Shown: positions 31,874-45,600 of the stretch, in pieces
How positions within the stretch are numbered: the stretch's first letter is position 1
How the letters are laid out: each line of letters starts with the position of its first letter
NCBI GenBank assembly: GCA_019321725.1
Contig: CM033123.1
Span: 4,348,960 to 4,412,959, forward strand
DNA length: 64,000 bases
Reading direction: 5' to 3'
Origin: Paulownia fortunei
Taxonomy: Eukaryota > Streptophyta > Magnoliopsida > Lamiales > Paulowniaceae
The notes under the pieces: generated by a model
Seen by the model: the letters and a program-made list of their open reading frames with translations, nothing else
Databases searched by the model: none
Told to the model about the DNA's origin: nothing
Program-made: the position numbers and the translations under genes

Positions 31874-31879
31874 CACGTG
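31874..31879. promoter_or_regulatory. G-box upstream of the type-5 gene
   Basis: CACGTG within TAACACGTGTTA, with a CCAAT motif about 15 bp nearer the gene. The site is identical upstream of the copies at 41964 and 49002. G-boxes bind bHLH and bZIP factors in plants; which factor acts here is unknown. Confidence 0.6.
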
Positions 31880-32299
31880 TTAGCAAAACGATTTAAACCA
31901 AAAAAATTGAAAAACTTAAAGATACACCACCATTCTGATCAATATTATCCTAGAGTCCCATATCATCTTCTAATGCTGCCATTTACACTTGTAGAATCCT
32001 GCACATTTCCAGTAATTTACCATATCCATGGAAACAGGATGTACCTTTGGCAGACACAATTATTGAATTTGTTTACACATAAACATCATCTTGCCTCTCG
32101 TATCTTATGCAGGGATTTCTTTTTCTTAAACTGGGTTGCTGCTAAAAATGCAGCAGTGGTCCATTTTCCCCAAGAAATAAAACTTATAAGCCGTGATATG
32201 ATTCATCATTCTTGGTACTGAATAGAGTTTTAGAGTACTAGGATAAGCTATAAGCACGATAGCATGTGTTTTTCTGTTTATTTAGGGATGGAACCACGG

Positions 32300-35200
32300 T
32301 TTCTAAGGATGAATATTTACTAAATTTTGAATTCATCTTTTTATACATTAAATTAAGGATAAACCCACTAGAGGGGAGCAGCTGTTCCACAGTGAATAAG
32401 TAATTGCTTTTGTTTGATATGCCAACAGTTAATATGTTTCTAAATCAGCTAGAAATATTCAAAATATAATAATTATAATCCGTATTTAAAAATTAAAAAA
32501 AAAAAAAAGAAAGAGAGATTTTTCTGCATTTCTAATATAAGACACATCATTATGCTGCAGATTTATGGTTTAAAAGCCTGATTTTCCCAATATTGTGTGA
32601 ATCGGGAATTTAGTGCTTTTCCAGCTTTTTCTTCACTGCTAACTTATGGCCTTCGATGCCAGTAACAGGGCATTCTCTTAATTGATAGCAGGCATTTGCC
32701 TGTAAGAACATGAGTTAATTGTAGCATGTGTTGGGCTCCTGTCCACTCAACCTGTGCCTTCAAGAGTCCAACATACAGCAAAATTTAACAGGTCAAGGTC
32801 TCCACCATTTAAGGTTTTCTGAATGAGCTCAAGGAACAAACTGCAGCTTTGGAAGTGCAACTTGGACAGTGTAATCTTAGTTGTACTCGTTAATAAAAAG
32901 TATAAAATATAAGCAGACAAATATGAAGAAAAGGGATTTCTTTATCGCTCGGGTGAAGTCAGGAATTGCACAAATGTAAAATCGCTTTAATTCCTTTTAA
33001 GTTTTTAAGACAATTGGTTTGCAAATATTTAAGTATAGTAGTTTTTCTTTTTCTTCTGCAGTAAGTTCTTATGTCTAAGATAATAACACAAAACATTGGC
33101 AATTTCAAAGGCAGAAATTATAGCACGTTTGATAATTATGGAAGGCGAAGCATTACTAGAAATTGAGAATAATAAATGGTATATGATACCCTCGTTTCTT
33201 TCATGATAGCATCCAAAAACATATTTTCGTAGGGGGCAAAAAAAAGTAGGTATGCCTGTTTTATCCATTACTTAACTGATATGCCATCAAATTTTATATT
33301 TCTTTTAATTACTAGTGAAAAATAGGTGTGTTGTACGTAAAAGACTGTAACTATAATAGAAAATTTTTACTAATAAATATTATATAAAAAGAAAAAGAAA
33401 TACTATATCAACAATTAGATTTTGAGTGAGGGAGAAGAGATAGTAAAAAAATAAAAAAAAAATGCAAAAAATTCTATTAAACCAAACAAAAAGAGAATAA
33501 CTCGAATAATCAAGGTCAAACAAAAGAAGAACTAATGTAACTAAGAATTTAAATAATTATACTTTGTAGAGTTAAAATTTACTAAGTTAAATTATTATTG
33601 AAGTTTTGAATATTTAATTTTTCATTTTATTTAATACTTAATTCAATATTGATTTGCTTTCTTATCCATTGCAGCATTCGAATATTTTAAATATTTACTC
33701 AATTGAATTTAAATATCTTGCAATGATTATAACAAGGTCCTATAATTTATTACTCCTATTTTTGCAAATAAATCATTAATAATAGAAAAATATTTAATTG
33801 AAATATAACTAGAGTTTTGTTGAAAAAAATGCTTGAAATTGAAACCAAATAAAACAATAATGAGAATCAAGTTAAAAAAACAAAATTTAGTCTTTAGATT
33901 GTAAGTTATTTTTTATTAAATTTATTGTAATGTATATCAATTAAAATTTTGAGAAAATAAAGATAAATTTAAAACAACAAATGAAGCGCTTGCTCAATGA
34001 ATTTTACATATTTTTAGATATTTTGAACAACACTAAGGTGTGAGGAATAAATTACTAAAAAAAAATAATTGCATTTCTTAACCCTAAAAGATTCCATACA
34101 TATTGCGGAATTTGATATTGGCATATGAATATAAAAGTACAAAATGCATTTTTAGTCCTATGACTTAGTAGCTTACTTTGACAATGGTCCTTTGAAATGT
34201 GGGTTTCCAATTTATATAAAACATCTTTCAAAAGTTGGCACATCTGGTCCAAAATTCATCACATGCCTGATATGACACCTAATTTTTAAGAAATAGATGA
34301 ACAATTGCTATGTAGACGTTTTTATAATAAACATGCCTAAATTTCTCTCCAATTAACTTTCACACATTTTTTTCTCTAAAACATTGAAAATGAAGAAGAG
34401 ATGAGAGTGGGAAAAAAAATCCTTTACTAAATTGTGTAAATAATGAAAAAATCTCCTAGTTGAGATCTAACTTGAACCAAATCACTTTAATCAAAATATT
34501 TACTTTATGTTTTTCTAGAATGAAACCAATATAAGTAACAAAAAAAGAAAAAATCATATAGAGTTAAATTTAATAAGTTAATTATATTTTTAAGTTGAAT
34601 CAGTTTATACATGTCATTTATTTATTCCTTGTATGATAGACAATAATATTGGATATATATTGATAAAACATAATAATTTACTAATTTATGATAAAAATTT
34701 AATAGCAAATTAATTTTAGGTCCTTTTCGAGGCTTAATTAAATAGAAATATAATGTATATAATATAATATTCTTGGTAGTTTCAGTCGATATTCAACAAT
34801 TAACCCTATCTGTAAATTATCTAATGAAATATGTTAAAGAATTCAACATAATTTAATAGAGATAAAAACTTACACATGTATTAGCAATATATTGGAAAGT
34901 TTTATATAGTACATTTGAGCTCAATTTCTTCTTGATTTTCAATTTATAGAGGAAAAGAGAGTGAACATTGATTCGGAGGGAAACTTAGCAACTTTTCTCA
35001 AAAAATAATTGATATCCACATAAATAATTTTCTTACATTTCAGAAAATTCTCAATTTCAGGTGTCATGTTTTGGGCATGTGACATTTTCTAGTCAAATTT
35101 AAAATATTTGGCAAATTTTAGACTAAATTTGTTGATATTTGTGTAATGTTATATGTAAATTTTGTTTAATATTATATTTAAATTAACATACCAATATTTT

Positions 35201-38180
35201 AAACAGATAAAAGTGAAAATAATCCACATTAAAGTATTAAAAAATCTTTTTGCCTGAATTAAAATTAATATTAAAGAGTTTGATGTCTATATGAATTGAT
35301 GAGATCTGTAATCTAAATATTTATTTAAGTAACTATCATCATTTTGAAAGAATATGGGATCTCTTATGAATATGTTTATCTTAAAAAAATTAAATTTAAA
35401 TTTATAGTCTAAATAAGAGTTATTTTTTGAACTCCAAAGAAATAGAACAATTATAGAAGAGGCTCATTCTTAACCTAAATAAACAAGTTATATATTTTTG
35501 CTTTCATATGTTTACTACTCTTAAATCATCTCACATAAAAAAATAAAAAATATAACTTTTAAAATCATTAGTGTTGATAAAAATTGTTAAATTAGTTTAT
35601 TCCTAATTAGTTTAGAATATTTTCTTTCAAAAAGATTGTTTGAAAAATTTAGATTAATCAGTTTTGAAAAATATTTCATAATCAATTTGAAAAGTCATTT
35701 TTCATTTATGATCAATTAGTAAATGCAAAATAAATTAAAACAAGATGAATTCCATTATATGTTTCACTTATCCAAATGTACTTTAATGAAAATCATAATT
35801 TGTATTTCTCTTTTTGTAGTCTCTAATTTTTAAATAATAAAGTGTTAAAATTATTTTTTCTTAGTTACTTTTTTCAATTTAACCTTATAGTTCATTATTA
35901 AGAGAGATCAATAAACTAATTTATTAAAATTAATTTCTAAGTAATCTATACTAAATGCAGACTAAAATAAGTTTATTCTCTAAAATATAGCTTATAGAAT
36001 AAATTAGTCGCAACTGAATATAATTGTAAACGAAATTAATAAGTCAATAACTTTATATAGTCATTCTATGATGAAATAATTTATAATAATGAATGAAATA
36101 CAACTTTGTACAATCTATATAATATAAGGATATAATCTGATATTTTTTCACATATTTCATTCAAATAAATACAAAATTAAAAAAATTCAAAAGTATTAGC
36201 AGACATTGAATTGATATTAAGTATGTACACCATAATTACTAAAAAAGACAAGGGACAAAAAGATCAGAAAAAGATATAGTAAGAATTATTAAAAACTTTA
36301 CTATAGTCTAAATATAATTTAGAAAATATACTATTTTGTAAGCAATATTTATATATGATCAGATAGAGTTATTTCACATTTTAAGCATTGATAAATATAC
36401 ATTTTAACTATTTTCACAGTTAATCAAGTGAAAAGTTAAAAAAAAATGATAAAAGGGTTACATTTAATAAAAAAAACTCAAGTAAACTAAATTATTTGGT
36501 TACCATAGCAAGCATATAATGCCAATGTTATTCATAATTACTACTAATTCTTATCTTGTACATCCACTTACCTATTCCTCATGTCTATATCTCTTTCTCC
36601 ATGTCGTTTCTCCAACAATAATATATAATAAAAAATCATAAATACAACAAATATATGTAGTATGAATAATATATTAAAATGTTAATTTTTTATTTTTTAA
36701 TTAACGACCATATAGATATTTTTATCATTAGTCTAAATTTATAATACATTATAAACACAACAACTTTTAAAAGTAAAATCAATTTGGTACTTGTGTCTTG
36801 TTATGCATGTCAAAGTGATAGTTGAATTTTAACACATATTTTATATAATATCTGAATGTCACTATAAATGTTATATTGATAGATCGAACTCCATTTAATT
36901 TCTATTTTAAATTTTTTATAATGACATTCTTTTAATCTATTCACTTCCAATTCATCTTTCAATTTTATAGGTTAAATTTCACTTGCTTAAAATAAATACT
37001 ATCATGTTGATAACATATATTTGAAATTCTCTAATAATTATATACTTCCATATAAGTAAGCTATAATATATTATGGTGTGATAAAAGAGATTGAAATTGC
37101 AATATATTTGAAGATAGAGTAATAATTCTGAAACTAAATGTATGCTGTGAGATTTAATTTTAATTTTAAAAGGTATTTTAAATATTTATTCAGAGGTTAA
37201 TTGTAATGTATCTGATGCAACAAATTTTTTATTCTTTTTGTTGTTTTAAAACTTTTTTGTGGATTTTTTGTCTTATTACATGGACTTAATTAAAACAAAG
37301 CCTGGAAAGACGATCCAATAAAAGCAAAATAAATACTTCTCTCATTCTTTCTTCTCTTATTTTCTAGACCTCGTTTTCCAAAAAATTATATTTAAAATCT
37401 CATTTCATAAATTTAATTTTAAAGTAATTGTTTCAATCTAGGTGTATATAAATTTTATTAATTAACTACAAATATTAATTTTTGGTTATAACACAAATTT
37501 TTATTTATATTATCACAATGATATGATTTGTTTTAATCAATTGAATGTACCATGAGAAGTTAAATAGGTATTTGAAATTAAATTAAGATTTAAAAGTATA
37601 TGTTCGTCATCATAAAAAGTTCTAAATGAAGAATTTGATGGAGCCCTTCCAATATATATCAATCTAATATTTATGAAGAACACTGGGGTACCTATTAGAG
37701 AATTATAAAAACTGATTTATCTGAACTTATATATCAGTACTAATATAATTTTTATTCTAACTTTTGGTAAACTTTTAATTATTTTGGGATGTCATCTGTA
37801 ATCATTTTTTATTTAGCATTAAAGCTCTTATAATTAATCTTAGAATTTTTGTTCATTTCTAATGGAAATTAATTGGAATAGGATAATTTATGAGAAAATT
37901 AGAAGAAAAATCATAAAAAATACAGTATGCAAAATTATCATCTTTAAATAACCACTCATACACGAAGTCCTCTGTATGCTCATGACATATGGTTAGAAAG
38001 CTCATGAAGTCTACTTTCTATATGATATCAATTTCATTTAAACATTCACAGTATCCCAAAACTTATAACAGAAAGACTTTTAGGCTGACAGCTTTAAGAG
38101 TTTGAGATTAAAAATGGAACTTAAAATCCAATTATGACCTCTTTTTTGCTATTTAATAGTTAAGATATAGTGTGCATATC
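32300..38180. other. Long AT-rich tail of repeat unit 1, no gene seen
   Basis: Nearly 6 kb without a convincing gene. Parts align with unit 3 (for example TTATGAATATGTTTATCTTA at 35360 against TTATGAATGTATTTATCTTA at 51112, and the 36500-36660 region against 52300-52500). The shared decay pattern suggests this was already non-coding before the duplication. Confidence 0.55.
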
Positions 38181-38193
38181 AAAAATTCATACT

Positions 38194-38467
38194 TTATGAG
38201 CTATTCATATAGTAGAGATAGACAAGGGATAGAGATACAAATAGAGATAAACATTGCCAAAGGGTAAATGTCTTGTTGATTGGGCACTCATATGGATTTT
38301 CAAATGTTATGACATTGAGGGACTGACCAGTACTTATTACTTGAGGCTGCTTCTTGCTGCGGTAATTCTGTATGCTCAAGTTCATGTGGTCTCTGGTGAT
38401 CAGCAAGTGTTAAAGTTGTGACAACCACCAGGCCGAGGAACAATATTACCAAGTCTTTTGTTGGCAT
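38194..38467 (-). pseudogene. Broken copy of the SLSYN-repeat gene (type 4), unit 2
   Basis: Starts MPTKDLVILFLGLVVVTTLTLADHQ like the intact gene at 28714. A 2-bp deletion at the CAAGAGAAGCAG position shifts the frame. The sequence after the equivalent of residue 65 no longer resembles the parent, and the SLSYN repeats are absent. Confidence 0.8.
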
Positions 38468-38689
38468 CTTCGAAATCTTATGGTGAAAAAAGTAAGAGAT
38501 ATTAGTAGTTTACTTTATCTCATTTTTTATTCGTATCCTCAAGAAATTATTAAGTCTAGTATGCAAGAGATCATAAAACAGAGTTATGAATTGCATTCTG
38601 CTAACAGAGTTCCATAAAATTGATATGGTTGTTCCATTTTTGTGATATAAAAGTTTTCCAGTTGGATGAAAAATAAAATTGGTTTATAG

Positions 38690-39226
38690 AAGATTTTCTT
38701 CTTTGTTTGTGCAATTCTGCTGCACTTATATCCTGTGCTAGTTTTGTTCTCAAGTCCAGGACATCTTCCTAAATGTCTTCCAGGCAGGTGGAATTGCAGG
38801 TATTAATGAATCAACATAATAGACCCAACTCAAAAATTGGAGCACAGTGGCCCGATAGTGAAGCAAACCTTCTCAATCCGGAAATCCCACTGAATTGGAC
38901 TAGACTTGACTCAGTCGCAGTCCTAGGATGGTTTGATTTGAGTCTGCATTGTTTTCTCAAGTACTATGATTTTTGCCCGAGTAGTTGAAAAATAAATTTT
39001 GAATCGTACAAGCCCATCTAGGTTTGTGTTCCACATGCAAAGCAGAAATTTAAGATATTCTTGATTGAGGAAATTTCTGTACGTTGATTTGTAATTTCCA
39101 TTTGATACTTGGATTAGGACTTCGTACAAACTTTTTGCTATATTAGGATGCAACTGCAGTCCATAATTCAGTGTAGTTCCAAATTAATTTTAGATGCATC
39201 TAAATTTTTAATTATGAATTAGTTAA
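38690..39226 (+). repeat. Conserved flank of repeat unit 2
   Basis: 38690-38830 matches the block at 29341-29535. 38860-39220 matches 30640-31030 closely, including GGATGGTTTGATTT and GATTAGGACTTCGTACAAAC. It is interrupted at 39227 by a copia element. Confidence 0.7.
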
Positions 39227-39721
39227 TGTTCCCTCCTCTTGCCTATAAAAAGGCTTGATGAGGAGTTGCAAAAAATACACAATAATTTAAGAGAAATAAC
39301 TTGAATACAAGATAGAGAGAAAAATAGAGAGCAAGTGTAGCCATCTAGAAAGCAATTTGTGGGAGTCAAATTGTGATAGGTGTGGGAAAACACTTGAGTT
39401 TTTTCTCTTGGGGCAAAACAAAGGGATTGAGAGAGTATTTTTGATAACTATTAGAGTGGTTATACTAAAGTCTTATGTTCTTGAATTTGGACATAAAATT
39501 CAAGGGTGTATGTTTCTTGAACTGAAAAATTCTTTATTAGTGAGAAACGGGAACTCTCATAGACATAGGTGGATTTGCCAAACTACGTAAAAATATCTGT
39601 GCAATTTTATATTATATCGGTATTATTTATTTTTTTTTGTCGTCATCTTGTTGGTGTGATTTCCCAAATATTCTTAGTAAATCAAATATCGGATTCCCAA
39701 TTGCTTCCGCTATGCCCAACA
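39227..39721 (+). repeat. 5' LTR of the copia element
   Basis: Compared with the 3' LTR it lacks about the first 96 bp and carries extra sequence in the middle. It has an internal CTATAAAAAGG promoter-like box at about 39243-39253 and ends in CA at 39721. Confidence 0.7.
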
Positions 39722-39774
39722 AGTATTATCAGAGCCATTTGGTTGAGGCTAATATTGAGATTTGAGTTATTAGG

Positions 39775-41030
39775 ATGAACGACGTGTCGATGGCAAATCT
39801 ATTCAAGGTGCAACAATTTGACGGCAAATGAAATTTCACTATTCGGCAAAGAAGGGTGAAGTATCTTCTAATTCAACAGGGCCTAGTAGTAGTGTTGAAG
39901 GAAAAAGAAGAAAAACCAGAAGGTATGAAAGATGTACAATGGGAAGATTTGGAATCGTGCTGTGTCGGCACAAATTGCCTTTGTATTGCCGATAACATTA
40001 TCAATAATGTTGTTGATGATAATTCTGAAGATTCGGCACCAAAGCTGTGGGCAAAATTGGAGAACTTGTATCTCAAAAAAAATTGTCCACAAAGTTATTT
40101 TCGAAGCGGCAATTGTATGGACTGAAGATGCAGGAAGGTGAGAGTCTTATGGATCACATGAACTAGTTTAACAGACTAGTGGATCAACTGCGGAAAACTG
40201 ATGTGAAGATTGAGGAAGAAGATAAAATCTTTTTACTTCTTACCTCACTCTCGGATTCATATGATGGTCTAGTGACGATGTTGTTGTACGGAAAAGATAC
40301 ATTGGACCTGGAGTATATAAAAGCATTATTGTTGTCCCATAAAAAATAAAAAAAGGCAAACCAGGTGGTGGGACAAGAATCTGCTTTGGTTGCTCAGGGC
40401 ATGAATCGGAATGAGAGAAAATCTAGTGGTGGATAAGTGAACAGCAGGTCAGGTTCAAAGGCCAGGGGAAAGAGCAATGTCTGTTTTGAATGCCAAGAGA
40501 AGGGTCACTTTAAGAGAAATTGTAATTAAAGAAGGAATAACAGAGATGGTGAAGGTGGCAGCAGTAATTTGACAATAACAGAGATATACAATGGAGATAT
40601 TCTCATAGTCTCCACACATATGGATACTTCTTCTCAAAATGGATGAATTTTAGATTTGGAATGCGTAATGCATGTGTGCTCCAGAAAAGATTATTTTGAT
40701 TTACTTCAATTGAAGAGGGCAGGTACTTTGTCATTGGGTGATGGTTCTACTTGTAGAATCATGGAATTTTGAGTAGTGAAAATCAAAATGGTTGATGGAG
40801 TGAATCGTATTTTGGGTGGTGCGGCATATGTCTCAAAAATGCGAATGAATCTAATTTTCTTGAGCCAGTTAGATTTTAGGGACTGTGAGTATTCAGCTGG
40901 AGGTGGAGTCCTGAAAGCCATACGTGGCAGAAGGGTTCTAATGATAGGAGAGAAGTATGGAAATTTGTATCGTCTAGTGACCTCAAAGGATGACTTGAAG
41001 TGGAGCGCGCTAGAAGACTTCTAGGGAACA
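39775..41030 (+). pseudogene. Degenerate copia gag-protease reading
   Basis: Successive frames read pieces of copia gag (YLLIQQGLVVVLKEKEEKP and LYGKDTLDLEYIKALLLSHKK), the CCHC zinc knuckle near 40480-40522 and a protease-region segment (KMRMNLIFLSQLD). In-frame stops (for example at FDGK-stop-NFTI) and at least one frameshift near 40075 show it is dead. Confidence 0.8.
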
Positions 41031-41256
41031 GACAGGTGTGAAGGAAATTCTGTTGGGTGAGAGAATGGATCGAGGTTATCCCTCTCGGCAGTCAACTAGT
41101 GGTGTTGATTGGGCTGTATGTGTGCTTTAACCGACTTAAATAAGGTGAAGTTAGAACCTTACTGATTCAGTATATGCTATGAATTCATTGAAGGTCAATT
41201 GTATTTTTGGTATTCTGGTTTACGGACAAAAGTATTTTGTGGTGGAGATGGAGAAT

Positions 41257-41773
41257 TGTTGGAATCCACCACATACAAAGAAAAAGAAAAGAGAGTCAAA
41301 AATGGGAGCTATGAAATGAAAGCCCCCCAATCCCATTCCATGCCAAACAATTGTCCCCCTCCTCTTGCCTATAAAAAGACTTGAGAAGGAGTTGCAAAAA
41401 ACACACAACAATCCAAGAGAAATAACTTGGATACAAGATAGAGAGAAAAAATAAAGAGCAAGTGTAGATATCTAGAAAAAATAATTTGTAGAGTTTTTTG
41501 ATAAATATTAGAGTGGTTGTACAATAATCTTATGTTCTTGAGTTTGGGCATAAAACTTGAGAGTATATTTTTCTTGTACCAAAAAATTCTCTATTAGTGA
41601 AAAACGGAAACTCTCGTGGCCGTAAGTGAATTTGCCGAACCAAGTAAAATTCTCTATGTAATTTTATATTATTTCGGTATCATTTTTTTTGTCGTTATCA
41701 TTTTGGTGTGATTTTTCGGATATTCCTAATAAATCAAATCTCGGATTTCCAATTATTTTCGCTGTGCCCAACA
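41257..41773 (+). repeat. 3' LTR of the copia element
   Basis: Starts TGTTGGAATCCACC and ends TGCCCAACA. It is followed directly by GATGTAGTATAAGCAGC, which is repeat-unit sequence. Confidence 0.75.
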
Positions 41774-41963
41774 TTGATGTAGTATAAGCAGCATTTTCAT
41801 AATATAGTACTCCATTTCATACATGCGAGAAGTGCATCAGGTTAACTCGCAAGCTAATTACCACTACAACAACACTTGTAAGTGATAATTAAGCAAAACA
41901 ATAGATTATTTATTTAAAAAAGATGACCAGTTCACAACCGAGTTTATTTAGTATTTCGGCTTT

Positions 41964-42452
41964 TTATATCGGACGCCTTGGTGGTGTTGAGGGCTCGAAC
42001 AATTCAACGTCGTCCGGGATTGCGGATGGTGTGGGGCTGGGCTTGCTAAAGCCATGGGATGAGTGTAGTCTGTTTAGGACTTTTGGTGATGGAGGGGTGA
42101 GTTCGCTAACACCATGGAATGAGTGTCGGCTGTTTAGGATTGTTGATGGTGCAGTGATGGGATCCCCAATGCCATGGGATGAGTGTCGGCTGCTTAGGAT
42201 TGTTTATGGTGCAGTGATGGGGTCGCCAACGCCATGGAATGAGTGTCGGCTGCTTAGGATTGTTGATGGTGCAGTTATGGGCTCGCCAACGCCATGGGAT
42301 GAGTGTCGGCTGCTTTGAATTGGCTTCAACATATGCCTGTTTCCGTCGAGGCCCTGATTCTTTTTCTCATTATCTGCATTAGCAAGAGAGGAGGTGGCGA
42401 TCAGGAGCACAACGGCAAATGGCAAAATTAGACAGTGTAATTTGGCTGACAT
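41964..42452 (-). pseudogene. SSHGV-repeat precursor gene (type 5) with a premature stop, unit 2
   Basis: A 163-codon frame from ATG at 42452 (MSAKLHCLILPFAVVLLIATSSLA) to TAA at 41964 is interrupted only once, by TAA at codon 83 (42204-42206) where other repeats have TCA (Ser). Before the stop there are about two repeats; beyond it the frame stays open with further repeats (one changed to ELTPPSPKV) and the tail DDVELFEPSTPPRRP. The promoter keeps TATA-like sequence and G-box. An 82-residue truncated precursor ending PITAP could still be made and would carry usable repeats, so loss of function is not certain. Confidence 0.75.
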
Positions 42453-42540
42453 CTTCAGATATTGTTTTTTTGGTGATTGTATGTAAAATCCTGGCTGAAG
42501 GTGGCCTTCTTATAATGATTTTGGACCAATGGAAAAGTAA

Positions 42541-42546
42541 CACGTG
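42541..42546. promoter_or_regulatory. G-box upstream of the type-5 copy in unit 2
   Basis: CACGTG at the same distance from the ATG and in the same context (GTAACACGTGTTAGC) as at 31874. A TATAAGAA box lies at 42507-42515. Confidence 0.55.
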
Positions 42547-42689
42547 TTAGCCAAATGATTTAAACCAAAAAATTGAAAAACTTAAAGATACACCATTCTG
42601 ATAAATATTATACTGGAGTCCAATATCATCTTCTAATGCAACCATTTACACTTGTAGAATCCTGCAAATTTCCAGTAAAATCCCAATAA

Positions 42690-45600
42690 AGAAAATTTTT
42701 AAAAAATCTTATCTTATATTTTGAGATAAATTGAAATAATAAGTCGCCAAAGTGACCTCTATTGTTAAATTTATTTTTAAAATATTATATATCAAGAAAA
42801 TATTTGCATTATGTCTATATCTTTGCAGATAATAATCCGCTCAAATGAATAATATTATTTGGTTAGATGATAGACATGCGAGATAAATTTGAGATTTATT
42901 TGTTCCTACTTGTCTGATATCACAAAATAAATTAATTGAAACAATACGTTGCAAAAGTAACCTCTATTGTATAGATTTATTTATTTTGAAATATTAAGAT
43001 GTGTATGTTTGTTATTTATGCGAATAATGATCGGTTCAAAGGAAAGTTATTGTTTGGCCAAATAACAAATATACCTGTGATAATAAGTATGTGATAATTA
43101 TTAGATTTTTCATGTGAGCAATAATCGGACCAAATGAATGTTATTGTTTGACATGACTAATTGTCAAATTTTTTATTACTACATTGGCCCACTATTATTT
43201 AATTATGCCATGCATAAATATGGATTATTTTTTTATGATGACATGAATATTGATTATGAGTATATTATTTAGTTTTGTTCCCTAAATTATGTTTATGCTT
43301 ATAATTTTACAAGATCTGTCAATGTCAATTTTATTTGTGCTTCAAGGCACAAATTTCAAGAATTTAAAAGAGAACATTGTGATTGTTCTCGGATGCATTG
43401 ATCTTAACTTTGTGCTTTAGATAGAATGATCTCCTACGCTCATTCATGAAAGTTCCCCTAAGGTTAAAGGGAGTTTGAAAAGTAGAGTTATTCTAACCGC
43501 ATAAATCTTATGATCATAAATTGTACAACTCTAGAAATATTTAAGGGCACTATAAGTGAGGAGGATAGTGCTAAAAAGTTCTTAAAAGATATTGATTGAA
43601 ACAAACACATTTTTTGGCTAATCTTATTTCAATAAGGTATAAAGGAAAATGAAACATAAGGAAGCACATTATGGAAATGTCTAACCTTGCTTCCAAATTA
43701 AAGACACTAAAGTTAGAGTTGTTTGAGGACTTGCTTGTGCATATGGTTTCATTTATCTTCCTGCACAATATGGCTAATTTAAAGTGAGTGACAACACCCA
43801 AAAGAACAAATGAACTCTTAATGAGTTCATATCTCAGTGTGCAAGAAGAAGAATGGTTTGAGCGAGAAAAAACTAAAAGAGCTCATTTAGCAATTACCCC
43901 CTCAGGATAAAAAAAAATAAGTTGCAATTGGAACACCATAACAGAAATTGCAAAAGAAACAAGATTAGGAATTTACCTGTCACTTCTGCAAGAAGAGTGA
44001 ACACATAAAGAAAAAATGTCCCAAATATGCTAATATGCTTCTCACTTTGGTTCATTTTTTAAGTTAGTTTAGTTTTTTGTATCCAGACAACTTGGTGGGT
44101 AGATTTTGGTTCCACTATTCACATAAGTGTGTCTATGCAGGGTTGTCTATTGAGGCAACAAATAAGTGATGTTGAAAGATACATCTATATGGGATTTGGC
44201 AAAATAGTTACAGTTGAGGCTATACGGATTTTTTTGGATATCATTAATGGTCGGTTATTTTTTGAATTTGAAAAAGACATACAATATCATCATTTAGATT
44301 GAGTATAATTTTTATTTTCATTTTGGACAAATTCAGTTATTCTTATTCAATTGGAAATAGCAAATTTAGTCTCTTTGAAGATTCAAATTTTATTGGTACT
44401 AGTTTTTTATCATTGATGACAACCTATATTTTGGATAAAATTGCCTCATATAATAAAATCTTGTATATTAGTTCATATGGTACAAAACACGCAAAACATA
44501 ATGCTTAATGACATGGCAAGAAGTATGATTAGTTATTCTTCTTTAATAAAAAAAAAACTTGAAAGAAGCACTAAAGACTGCAACTTATACAATTAACAAG
44601 GTACCAATCAAAGCGGTAGCTAAAACTCCTTATGGACTATGGATATGCAATATATTTGGGGTTGTCGAACTAAGGTAAGGCCTTAAAAGTCAAATGAAAG
44701 GAAATTAGACTCTAGATCTTTAAGTTGGCACTTTGTTAGGTACTCTAAATGTTCAAGGGATTACAAATTTTATGATCTTTTGACTATGTTATTTTCAGAT
44801 GGGAAATACGGTTTCTCTTGAGAAAGTTGAGTTTGGGATGGAGATAAGGTTAAAGACATTGTCTTTGAAGATGAATTTATTTCTCTTCTTACTGTTAATA
44901 TTGACAGTGTTTAGGCTTCCATTCTTGACACTATTCAAGATATAAATTCGAACTATCAAGACAATGTTGAAGAGCTTTCTCTTCAGAATAAAGAAAATTA
45001 TTTTTTTTAAAGAGCAAACTCAACAATTTCAAGATAAAATGCAATTAAGAAATCCACTTGAGAAAGGAGAACAACGATTCTGGTTATTATATTGTCTTTT
45101 TTCATGAATATGAGGTTGACATAGGAGTGATGAAAAATAATTCAATCAACTTTCATCAAATCAATAAAATTTTAGTTCTCAAAAATGGATTGATGTCATA
45201 AAAGATAAAATAAAATCCATAAAATATAATGCATTTAGAATCTCATCAAATTGCCTAAAGATGTGAAACACATTGGTTGCAAATAGATATTTAAGACCAA
45301 TAAGGATTAAAAAGACAATAATGAGAGATATAAAGTATGTCTAGTCATTAAGGATTTCACTCAAAAGGAATACATTGATTATAAGAGACTTTTCTTTCGG
45401 TTTAATTAAAAGACTCTTTAGAATCATTTTGGCAGTTGTAGCTCATTTTAATTTGGAGTTGGCTTCCCATTAATGGTATCATACATTTCATCAATTCATT
45501 ACCTCATTTGGGTTTAAGATAAATAAGGTTGATGATTGTGTATACTATAAGTTCTATGGCAATAAATACATCTTTCTGGTGTAATATGTCAATGACATGC

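Larger units (their letters stand above)
28450..38180 (+). repeat. Segmental repeat unit 1 (type-4 gene plus type-5 gene)
   Basis: Starts near AAGAAGTGTTCAAAACAATAGG (repeated at 62365). It holds the intact type-4 gene (28714), a conserved non-coding block (29341-29535), the type-5 gene (31398) and a long AT-rich tail (32300-38100) that aligns in parts with 49900-52960 and 55200-56200. Related units begin at about 38190, 47440, 56270 and 62365. Confidence 0.65.
39227..41773 (+). mobile_element. Deleted Ty1-copia retrotransposon (gag and protease only)
   Basis: The two LTR-like ends (39227-39721 and 41257-41773) share CCTATAAAAAG, AAGAGAAATAACTTG and the terminus TGCCCAACA. After the 5' LTR comes a primer-binding site resembling the tRNA-Met type (TATTATCAGAGCC). 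The interior encodes gag with several stops and frameshifts, a zinc knuckle CFECQEKGHFKRNC and part of the protease/pre-integrase region. Integrase, reverse transcriptase and RNase H are missing, so it could not move on its own. It lies inside repeat unit 2, with about 75 bp of host sequence missing at the site. Confidence 0.85.

Noticed and set aside
31776..31886. N-terminal extension (MLTRVTFPL...) of the type-5 proteins
   Set aside because: The extended start lies upstream of the TATA box and overlaps the G-box, so it cannot be part of the normal transcript. The same holds at 49433-49532 and 57721-57823.
41923..42318. Plus-strand open frame of about 130 codons with repeated PTPWDECRL..IVDGAVMGS
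   Set aside because: It is the antisense of the 60-bp repeats of the type-5 gene. As 60 is divisible by 3, the antisense frame stays open by structure. It has no signal peptide and no promoter. The same applies at 31420-31680 and 49084-49299.
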